DNA of 5,918 nucleotides from Hydrogenophaga sp. (lineage in GTDB: Bacteria > Pseudomonadota > Gammaproteobacteria > Burkholderiales > Burkholderiaceae_C), in contig JAGXRS010000357.1 of NCBI GenBank assembly GCA_018335615.1, positions 1 to 5,918 on the forward strand, in the 5' to 3' direction. Of this stretch, positions 1 through 5,496 are shown one piece after another (the stretch's first letter is position 1; each line of letters starts with the position of its first letter). Under the pieces are notes generated by a model. That model was not told the origin of the DNA. It did not search any database and saw only the letters and a program-made list of their open reading frames with translations. The translations under genes were made by a program, and so were the position numbers.

Positions 1-786
1 GGCAACCCGGGGCTGGCGCTGGGCAACGCCTGGGGCTCCAACATCGTCAACATCGCGCTGATCCTGGGGGTCACGGCCCTGATATCGCCCATCGTGGTGC
101 ACTCGCTGATCCTGCGCAAGGAGCTGCCCATCCTGGCCGCGGTCACGGGCCTCTCGGCCTGGCTGGTGTGGGACCTGGAGGTGACGCGCCTGGACGCCTG
201 GATCCTGCTGGCGGTGTTTGCGGTACTCATGACCTGGTCGATTGTGCAGGGCATGCGCGGTGGCGCCGATGCGCTGGGCGACGAAACCGCCACCGAACTG
301 CAGGCCCACGCCATGCCGATCAAGCGCGCCCTCATGTGGCTGGCGCTGGGTCTGCTGGTGCTGATCGGCAGTTCGCGCCTGCTGGTGTGGGGGGCGGTGA
401 CGATCGCACAGTCGCTCGGCGTGAGCGACCTGATCATCGGCCTGACCGTGGTGGCCATCGGCACCTCGCTGCCCGAACTGGCCGCTTGCGTGGCCGCCGC
501 CCGCAAGGGAGAGCACGACCTGGCGCTGGGCAACGTGCTCGGCTCCAACCTGTTCAACACGCTGGCCGTGGTGGGCATTGCGGGCGCCATTGCCCCGATC
601 GGGGTAGACCCCGAGGTGCTCACCCGCGACCTGCCCGTGATGATCGGCCTGACCCTGGTGCTGTTCGCCATGGGCTGGGGCTTCCGGGGCAAGGCCGGGC
701 GCATCAACCGCGTGGAGGCGGTGCTGCTGCTGGCGGCATACCTCGGCTACACCGGCTGGCTGCTGAGCACCCTGGCGCCGGCCTGA
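1..786 (+). CDS. Sodium/calcium exchanger-family antiporter, C-terminal part (5' truncated by window edge)
   Basis: This is an inner-membrane cation antiporter of the CaCA superfamily (YrbG-like), expected to exchange Ca2+ for Na+ or H+. The frame is open from base 1, so the true start lies upstream; 261 residues are visible, of about 310-370 usual for the family. Both inverted alpha repeats can be recognised. The end of alpha-1 is at residues 1-23 (GNPGLALGNAWGSN, then an aliphatic helix). Alpha-2 is at about 145-195, with IGTSLPE at 153-159 (the family G-T-S-x-P-E cation-site motif) and GNVLGSNLFN at 177-186. A hydrophilic stretch at about residues 84-110 (GMRGGADALGDETATELQ region) is the central loop separating the two halves. 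The rest is a series of hydrophobic helices, ending in a helix about ten residues from the C-terminus. The gene converges on the SDR gene with only 24 bp between stop codons. The family is secure; the ion specificity is inferred from homology. Confidence 0.9.
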   Translation, partial: GNPGLALGNAWGSNIVNIALILGVTALISPIVVHSLILRKELPILAAVTGLSAWLVWDLEVTRLDAWILLAVFAVLMTWSIVQGMRGGADALGDETATELQAHAMPIKRALMWLALGLLVLIGSSRLLVWGAVTIAQSLGVSDLIIGLTVVAIGTSLPELAACVAAARKGEHDLALGNVLGSNLFNTLAVVGIAGAIAPIGVDPEVLTRDLPVMIGLTLVLFAMGWGFRGKAGRINRVEAVLLLAAYLGYTGWLLSTLAPA

Positions 787-810
787 GCGGCGCGCCGGGT
801 ACCGGTCGCC

Positions 811-1743
811 TCAGGCCGTCGGTCCGCTCTGCAAGCCATGGGCCACCGTGGGGTGGTGCAGGCGCAACCCCAGCTCGACCTTCATGCGCCGGTTGTGCAG
901 CCGGCGCGATTCGCTCATGAAGCTCAGCAGCATCAGCGGCAACTGATCGCCCGCCGCGTCGCGCGCGATGCGGGGCGGCCGTGGCAGGCCGTACAGATCG
1001 GCGGCCAGGTCAAAGTAGTCGCCCATCTTCAATTCGGTGTCGTCCACCACGTTCACGTTGCGCTGCGGGCGCGTGCGCCACAGCGCGAGCGCGCAGGCGC
1101 GGGCCAGGTCGTCGGCGTGGATGTGGTTGGTGAAGACGTCGTCCTGCTCCCGCAGCACGGGCGTGCCGCGCAACAGCCGTTCGCGCGGGGTGCCGCCAAC
1201 CCGGTCGGGCGCGTAGATGCCGGGAATGCGCAACGCAGTGGTGCGCACGCCCAGGGCCCGCCCGAACCCGTGCACGCTGGCTTCGGCGTCCACCCGGCGC
1301 CAGGCGCGCGGGGTGCGGGGCTGCACACCGGAGGACTCGTCCACCCAGGCACCCTGCCGATCGCCATAGACCCCGCTGGTGGAGCCGTACACCAGCGTGG
1401 CCGGCCGTGACCGCTGGGCCAGCGCGCGCACCAGTGCGCGGGTGCGCGGGTCCTGGCGCCAGTCGCCCTGCTCGCGCGCGGGCGGCGGCGCCAGGTGCAG
1501 CACCCGTGTGGCCAGGCCGGCCAGGCGGCGCAGGCTGTGCGCGTCGTCCAGGTTGCCCAACAGCGGCGTGATGCCTTGCGAGCGCAGCTCACTGCGGCGC
1601 TCAGGACTGGACGTGAGCGCGAGCACGCGCACGCGACGCCCGCCACCCAGCACGCGGGCGGCGCGCTGGCCGACGTCGCCACAACCAATGATCAACACCC
1701 GTTCACGCCGGAAGCGTGCGGGCAAGGCGCCGAGAAGGCTCAT
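811..1743 (-). CDS. Atypical SDR / NAD-dependent epimerase-dehydratase-like protein (YeeZ-like)
   Basis: This 310-residue soluble protein has an N-terminal Rossmann fold. After a short basic leader, beta-1 VLIIG leads into the nucleotide-binding turn GCGDVG (residues 20-25, GxGxxG), followed by a helix and a second strand. Strand LVYGSTSGVYGD (117-128) matches the segment of extended SDRs that carries the catalytic Ser/Thr. RIPGIYAPDR (172-181) and NHIHADDLARA (206-216) are the usual later motifs of epimerase-like members. The expected Tyr-x-x-x-Lys pair is absent: when aligned on Glu154 the positions read Arg146 and Arg150. It may therefore bind a dinucleotide without classic SDR catalysis. 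The start at 1743 (MSLLGALPAR) is preferred because it lies 15 residues before the first beta strand. An upstream in-frame start at 1830 would overlap the divergent reductase gene and adds a Cys/Arg-rich sequence unlike the family. Substrate unknown. Confidence 0.85.
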   Translation of the reverse strand: MSLLGALPARFRRERVLIIGCGDVGQRAARVLGGGRRVRVLALTSSPERRSELRSQGITPLLGNLDDAHSLRRLAGLATRVLHLAPPPAREQGDWRQDPRTRALVRALAQRSRPATLVYGSTSGVYGDRQGAWVDESSGVQPRTPRAWRRVDAEASVHGFGRALGVRTTALRIPGIYAPDRVGGTPRERLLRGTPVLREQDDVFTNHIHADDLARACALALWRTRPQRNVNVVDDTELKMGDYFDLAADLYGLPRPPRIARDAAGDQLPLMLLSFMSESRRLHNRRMKVELGLRLHHPTVAHGLQSGPTA

Positions 1744-1823
1744 GCGGATTCCGAATTTGCGACAATGAAAGGTTGACGGTGGCGCACTGGCGCACCGACG
1801 GCACCCACCACACGCGAGACAGT
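1744..1823. promoter_or_regulatory. Divergent intergenic control region between the SDR and reductase genes
   Basis: These 80 bp separate two divergently transcribed genes, so promoters for both must lie here or inside the flanking 5' ends. The left third (1747-1770) is noticeably more AT-rich than its surroundings. On the plus strand there is a TTGACG (1773-1778) resembling a -35 box, but no convincing -10 box at 16-18 bp. GACAAT at 1761-1766 resembles a -10 box but has no good -35 partner. I therefore do not assign specific promoters. A weak ribosome-binding GAGA at 1816-1819 lies 4 nt before the reductase ATG. No clear operator palindrome was seen. Confidence 0.4.
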
Positions 1824-2855
1824 ATGACATTCCAGATTTCCGTCCAGCCCAGCGGCCGCTCCTTCGAATCCCAGCCCGACGAAGCCATCCTGGCCGCGGG
1901 CATCCGCCAGGGCATCGGCCTGCCTTACGGCTGCAAGGACGGCGCCTGCGGTTCCTGCAAGTGCAAGCTGCTCTCGGGCAGCGTGGCGCACGGCCCGCAC
2001 CAGAGCAAGGCCCTGAGTGCCGAGGAAGAGGCCGCCGGCTATGTGCTCACCTGCTGCGGCGTGGCGCAGAGCGACCTGGTGCTGGAGTCGCGCCAGGTCA
2101 CCGAGGCCGGCGCCTTCCCGATCAAGAAAATGCCGGTGCGCGTGAGCGCGCTGGAGCGCGCCTCGCACGACATGATGGTGCTGCGCCTGCAACTCCCGGC
2201 AGCCGACACCTTCCAGTACCACGCAGGCCAATATGTGGAGTTCCTGCTGCGCGACGGCGACCGCCGCAGCTACTCCATGGCCAACGCCCCACACACGCAG
2301 CTGGCCCAGCCGAACATCGAGCTGCACATCCGGCACATGCCGGGCGGCAAGTTCACCGACCACGTGTTCGGCACGATGAAGGAAAAGGACATCCTGCGCA
2401 TCGAGGGGCCGTACGGCAGCTTCTTCCTGCGCGAAGACAGCGCCAAGCCGATGATCCTGCTGGCCTCGGGCAGCGGCTTCGCACCCATCAAGGCCATCAT
2501 CGAGCACATGCAGTTCAAAGGCATCACCCGCCCCGCCACGCTGTACTGGGGTGGCCGCCGGCCGATGGACCTGTACCAGACCGCCTGGGTCGAGGCCCGC
2601 CTGGCCGAGATGCCGAACCTGCGCTTCGTGCCGGTGGTCTCCGACGCCCTGCCCGACGACGAGTGGACCGGTCGCACGGGCTACGTGCACCAGGCTGTGC
2701 TGCAGGATTTCCCCGACCTGTCCGGCCACCAGGTCTATGCCTGCGGCGCACCCATCGTGGTGGAGTCGGCCCGCGCCGACTACAGCGCCAAGGCCGGTCT
2801 GCCGCCCGAAGAGTTCTTCGCCGACGCGTTCACCAGCGAAGCCGACAAGCACTGA
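1824..2855 (+). CDS. [2Fe-2S]/FAD/NAD(P)H electron-transfer reductase (annotated in relatives as CDP-6-deoxy-delta-3,4-glucoseen reductase)
   Basis: This 343-residue cytosolic flavo-iron-sulfur reductase passes electrons from NAD(P)H through FAD to a [2Fe-2S] cluster and on to an unknown acceptor. Domain 1 (about 1-95) is a plant-type ferredoxin: Cys37, Cys42, Cys45 and Cys77 give C-x4-C-x2-C-x31-C, within YGCKDGACGSCKCKLL. Domain 2 (about 102-205) is the FAD-binding barrel with RSYS at 148-151 and GGKFTDH at 174-180. Domain 3 (about 208-340) is the NAD-binding domain, with GSGFAPIKA (216-224), YWGGR (241-245), YACGAP (305-310) and the C-terminal EEFFADAF (329-336). The order, ferredoxin domain first, matches AscD/RfbI and methane/phenol monooxygenase reductases. 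The start at 1824 leaves three residues before the first beta strand. An in-frame upstream start at 1716 would run into the divergent SDR gene. The fold is certain. The sugar-deoxygenation name is weak because no sugar-nucleotide genes are nearby. Confidence 0.9.
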   Translation: MTFQISVQPSGRSFESQPDEAILAAGIRQGIGLPYGCKDGACGSCKCKLLSGSVAHGPHQSKALSAEEEAAGYVLTCCGVAQSDLVLESRQVTEAGAFPIKKMPVRVSALERASHDMMVLRLQLPAADTFQYHAGQYVEFLLRDGDRRSYSMANAPHTQLAQPNIELHIRHMPGGKFTDHVFGTMKEKDILRIEGPYGSFFLREDSAKPMILLASGSGFAPIKAIIEHMQFKGITRPATLYWGGRRPMDLYQTAWVEARLAEMPNLRFVPVVSDALPDDEWTGRTGYVHQAVLQDFPDLSGHQVYACGAPIVVESARADYSAKAGLPPEEFFADAFTSEADKH

Positions 2856-2894
2856 ACGACCGCCCCGGATCGCCCCCGCCAGCCCTTGAACAAC

Positions 2895-2900
2895 AGGAGA
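2895..2900 (+). promoter_or_regulatory. Ribosome binding site of the Bug protein gene
   Basis: AGGAGA lies 5 nt before the ATG at 2906. It is the strongest Shine-Dalgarno match in the window. It fixes the start of the Bug gene against the much longer open frame that runs back into the reductase gene. The neighbouring genes have weak or no such sites, so this protein may be translated at a relatively high level, as is common for periplasmic binding proteins. Confidence 0.8.
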
Positions 2901-2905
2901 CACCC

Positions 2906-3889
2906 ATGCTGAACCGCCGCCAGATTCTCTGCCAGGCCGCCCTGGCCGCCAGCGCCCTGGCCCTGCCGCTCACCGCCACAGCGCAGAGCAGTGACACGCC
3001 CATCCGCATCATCGTGCCCTTCGCGGCCGGTGGCCCGATCGATGTGACCGCGCGCATCCTGGCCGAGGCGGTGAAGCCGACGCTGGGCACGGTCATCATC
3101 GACAACCGGCCGGGCGCTGGCGGCAACATCGGCGTCGGGGCACTGGCCCGTTCAGCACCGGACGGCCTCACGCTGGGCATTGCCACCACCGCCTCGCACG
3201 GCATCAACCCCTGGCTGTTCAGCAAGCTGCCCTACGACCCGGCCAAGGACTTCGTGGGCATCACCCAGATGCTGCGGGTGCCCAATGTGCTGGTGGTGAA
3301 CGCCGACGCGGCGCGCCGGTTGAACATCAACAGTCTGACCGACCTGATCGCCTACGCCCGCGCCAACCCGGCGAAACTGAACTACGGCTCGGGCGGCAAT
3401 GGCAGCGCGGGCCACCTCGCTGGCGAGATCTTCAAGAACCAGGCGCGCGTGTTCGCGGTGCACATTCCCTACAACGGCGGCAACCCCGCGCAGGTCGCCC
3501 TGCTGTCGGGCCAGGTGGACTACAACTTCGACAACCTGGCCACGGCCGCGCCCAACATCCGCTCGGGCAAGCTCAAGGCCCTGGCCGTCACCACCGCGCA
3601 GCGCAGCGCGGTGATGCCGGAAGTGCCCACAGTGGCCGAGACCCTGCCCGGCTTCGAGATCGACACCTGGTGGGGCCTGATCGCCCCCGCTGGCACGCCG
3701 CCCGCCGCGGTGAACCGGCTCAACGCCGCCTTCAGCGAGGCGCTGCGCTCACCCGACGTGAAGGCCCGCTTCGCCAACCTGATGGCCGAGCCTGCGCCCA
3801 GCGCGCCGGCCGAATTCGACGCCTTCCTGCAGCGCGAGCGTGCCAAGTACGAGCGCGTGGTGAAACTCAGCGGCGCCAAGGTCGACTGA
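2906..3889 (+). CDS. Bug-family (TctC-like) tripartite tricarboxylate transporter substrate-binding protein
   Basis: This is a periplasmic solute-binding protein of the Bug/TctC family, which captures small organic acids or related carboxylated compounds for TctAB-type uptake. It has 327 residues, a typical family length. The N-terminus is a signal peptide: basic MLNRRQ, a hydrophobic core at about residues 7-22, and an Ala-x-Ala site with likely cleavage after Ala26. Family motifs appear in order: PFAAGGPIDVTAR (38-50), DNRPGAGGNIG (66-76), NYGSGGNGSAGH (159-170), PYNGG (188-192), Asp209 in the second binding loop, and PEVPTVAE (238-245). It starts 50 bp after the reductase stop with no terminator between, so the two probably share an mRNA that ends at the hairpin at 3938. 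No tctA or tctB membrane gene is in the window, as is common for Bug genes, which are often scattered orphans. The ligand cannot be predicted. Confidence 0.93.
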   Translation: MLNRRQILCQAALAASALALPLTATAQSSDTPIRIIVPFAAGGPIDVTARILAEAVKPTLGTVIIDNRPGAGGNIGVGALARSAPDGLTLGIATTASHGINPWLFSKLPYDPAKDFVGITQMLRVPNVLVVNADAARRLNINSLTDLIAYARANPAKLNYGSGGNGSAGHLAGEIFKNQARVFAVHIPYNGGNPAQVALLSGQVDYNFDNLATAAPNIRSGKLKALAVTTAQRSAVMPEVPTVAETLPGFEIDTWWGLIAPAGTPPAAVNRLNAAFSEALRSPDVKARFANLMAEPAPSAPAEFDAFLQRERAKYERVVKLSGAKVD

Positions 3890-3937
3890 AAACACCCGCC
3901 AGCCCCGCCTCACGAGAGGCGGTCGCTGCTCACAAGC

Positions 3938-3962
3938 AAAAAGGCACCAAGGTGCCTTTTTT
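3938..3962. terminator. Bidirectional intrinsic terminator between convergent transcription units
   Basis: The arms AAAAAGGCACC (3938-3948) and GGTGCCTTTTT (3951-3961) are exactly complementary around a central AA. In practice this gives a GC-rich stem with a CAAG tetraloop. A run of six T (3957-3962) follows on the plus strand, and five A (3938-3942) give a U-tract on the minus strand. It lies 49 nt after the Bug stop and about 27 nt beyond the Sco stop, so it can end both convergent transcripts. Confidence 0.9.
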
Positions 3963-3988
3963 CATGCCTGCCGATGTCCGGTCGGCGC

Positions 3989-4582
3989 TTACTCGTCCAG
4001 CAGGCGCTTCACGTCGCCGGCCAGTGCCGCCGCCCCGCTGCCGTAGCGGTGGTAGAGCCGGATACGGCCTTGCGGGTCGTACACATAGCTGCCCGCCGAG
4101 TGGTCCATCGAATAGCTCGTGGGCGTCTTGCCCTCGACCTTCTTGTAGTAGATGCGGTAGCTCTTGGCCAGCGCCGGCAGCTCGCCCGGTGCCGCGTACA
4201 GCGCCAGGAAGCTGGGGTCGAAGCTGGCCATGTATTCCTTCATGATCTCGGGCGTATCGCGCTCCGGGTCGATGCTGACGAACAGGCCCTGCAGCCGCTC
4301 GCCGTCGGCACCGAGCAGGCGCCGGGCTTCGGCCATCTCCACCATCGACGTGGGGCACACGTCCGGGCACTGCGTGAAGCCGAAGAACACCACCACGGCC
4401 TTGCCCTTGAAATCGGCCAGCGTGCGGGCCTGCCCGTTGTGGTCGGTCAGGTTGAAGCCGGTGGCGTAGTCGGCACCCGTGATGTCAATCCCTGAAAAAG
4501 CGGTCTTGGTTTCGCTGCAGGCGGCGAGCGCGAGCACGCCCGCCAGCAGCAAAGAACGTCGAAGCAGGGAGAACAAACGCAT
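3989..4582 (-). CDS. sco1: Sco1/SenC/PrrC-family copper chaperone lipoprotein for cytochrome c oxidase
   Basis: This membrane-anchored thioredoxin-fold protein binds copper and helps assemble the CuA centre of cytochrome oxidase subunit II on the periplasmic side. It has 197 residues, the usual size for bacterial Sco. The N-terminus MRLFSLLRRSLLLAG is a lipoprotein signal with lipobox Leu19-Ala-Ala-Cys22, so Cys22 should be lipidated. The strand VVVFFGFTQCPDVCP (63-77) carries the copper-binding Cys72-x3-Cys76. SIDPERDTPE (103-112) is the conserved Sco loop, and His161 in SMDHSAGSYVYD (158-169) is the third copper ligand. All key residues are present. The ATG at 4582 begins a complete signal peptide, and only 8 nt separate it from the ctaB stop, so it is the downstream gene of that operon. 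Its Shine-Dalgarno site is weak, which suggests coupling to ctaB translation. A longer in-frame extension back to 5533 is an out-of-frame reading of ctaB. Confidence 0.96.
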   Translation of the reverse strand: MRLFSLLRRSLLLAGVLALAACSETKTAFSGIDITGADYATGFNLTDHNGQARTLADFKGKAVVVFFGFTQCPDVCPTSMVEMAEARRLLGADGERLQGLFVSIDPERDTPEIMKEYMASFDPSFLALYAAPGELPALAKSYRIYYKKVEGKTPTSYSMDHSAGSYVYDPQGRIRLYHRYGSGAAALAGDVKRLLDE

Positions 4583-4590
4583 CGGAGGGC

Positions 4591-5496
4591 TCACAGGTAA
4601 TGGTCGATCAGCAAGGCCGCGAACAGCAGCGACAGGTGAATCAGCGAGAAACGAAAGGTCTTGCGCGCCAGCGCGTCGGAATAATCGCGCCACAACACGA
4701 ACGCGTACGCGGTGAATCCGATGCTGAGCACCACCGCCACGGCCAGGTAGAACCAGCCGCTCATGCGCATCACGAAAGGCATCAGGCAGGCGGCGAAGAG
4801 CACCAGGGTGTACAGCAGGATCTGCAGGCGCGTGAACTCGGACCCGTGCGTGACCGGCAGCATGGGCAGGCCCGACTTGCGGTAGTCCTCCACCCGGTAC
4901 AGCGCCAGGGCCCAGAAGTGCGGCGGCGTCCAGAGGAAGATGATGAGGAACAGGATCAGCGCTTCGGGCGCCACCACGTCCGTCATGGCGGCCCAGCCGA
5001 GCACCGGGGGCATGGCGCCCGAGGCACCGCCGATCACGATGTTCTGCGGCGTCAGCGGCTTCAGGATCACCGTGTAGATGACCGCATAGCCCACAAAGGT
5101 GGCGAAGGTGAGCCACATGGTGAGCGGGTTGACCCAGAAGTACAGCAGCGCGGAGCCCGCGGCACACAGCACAGCCGAGAAGCTGAGTGTCTGCAGGTTC
5201 GACAGCTGGCCCTTGGCCGTGGGCCGCCAGGCGGTGCGCTTCATCTTCGCGTCGATCTGCTGCTCGACCACGCAGTTGAACGCCGCCGCGGCGCCGGCCA
5301 CCAGCCAGATGCCGAGCGAGGCCAGTGCGGCCAGCTGCACCTGGGCCCACGAGGGCACCCCGGGCACCGCCAGCACCATGCCGATCAGCGCGCAGAACAC
5401 GATGAGCTGGATCACGCGCGGTTTGGTCAGTGCGTAAAACTGCCGCCAGGTGGGTGGCAGGGCAACGGACACGGTGGGGGCAGGCGCGGAGCTCAT
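4591..5496 (-). CDS. ctaB: Protoheme IX farnesyltransferase (heme O synthase), CtaB/CyoE
   Basis: This UbiA-superfamily integral inner-membrane enzyme transfers a farnesyl group from farnesyl diphosphate to the 2-vinyl group of heme B, giving heme O, the precursor of heme A. It has 301 residues with about nine hydrophobic segments. YALTKPRVIQL (21-31) is the family N-terminal signature. The first polyprenyl-diphosphate site is NCVVEQQID (74-82) followed by AKMKRTAWRP. The usual N-x3-D-x3-D therefore has Glu78 in place of the first Asp. GGASGAMPPVLGW (156-168), WTPPHFWALAL (189-199) and DYRKSGLPMLPV (204-215) are characteristic of CyoE proteins. The ATG at 5496 shares its A with the cox15 TGA stop (TGATG), implying translational coupling. 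No Shine-Dalgarno sequence is visible. An in-frame extension upstream to 5727 is an out-of-frame reading of cox15 and is rejected. Identity is secure. Confidence 0.96.
   Translation of the reverse strand: MSSAPAPTVSVALPPTWRQFYALTKPRVIQLIVFCALIGMVLAVPGVPSWAQVQLAALASLGIWLVAGAAAAFNCVVEQQIDAKMKRTAWRPTAKGQLSNLQTLSFSAVLCAAGSALLYFWVNPLTMWLTFATFVGYAVIYTVILKPLTPQNIVIGGASGAMPPVLGWAAMTDVVAPEALILFLIIFLWTPPHFWALALYRVEDYRKSGLPMLPVTHGSEFTRLQILLYTLVLFAACLMPFVMRMSGWFYLAVAVVLSIGFTAYAFVLWRDYSDALARKTFRFSLIHLSLLFAALLIDHYL

Noticed and set aside
838..1410. Plus-strand open frame of 190 codons opposite the SDR gene
   Set aside because: Low-complexity Gln/Val/Ala/Gly-rich translation antisense to a recognisable Rossmann protein, with no ribosome binding site or domain.
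1744..1830. In-frame N-terminal extension of the SDR gene to an ATG at 1830
   Set aside because: The extra 29 residues overlap the start of the divergent reductase gene and do not resemble the family N-terminus, which normally begins shortly before the first beta strand.
1740..2903. Long minus-strand open frame (387 codons) opposite the reductase gene
   Set aside because: It lies antisense to a gene with clear domain motifs. Its translation is rich in His, Ala, Gly and Val without a recognisable fold, as expected when GC-rich codons are read on the opposite strand.
1961..2905. In-frame upstream extension of the Bug protein frame
   Set aside because: It is an out-of-frame reading of the reductase gene. 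The signal peptide and AGGAGA site place the true start at 2906.
2906..2986. Possible lipoprotein signal in the Bug protein (Cys9 in QILCQ)
   Set aside because: Cys9 comes before the hydrophobic core rather than after it, so it cannot serve as a lipobox. The Ala-x-Ala site fits ordinary signal peptidase I cleavage.
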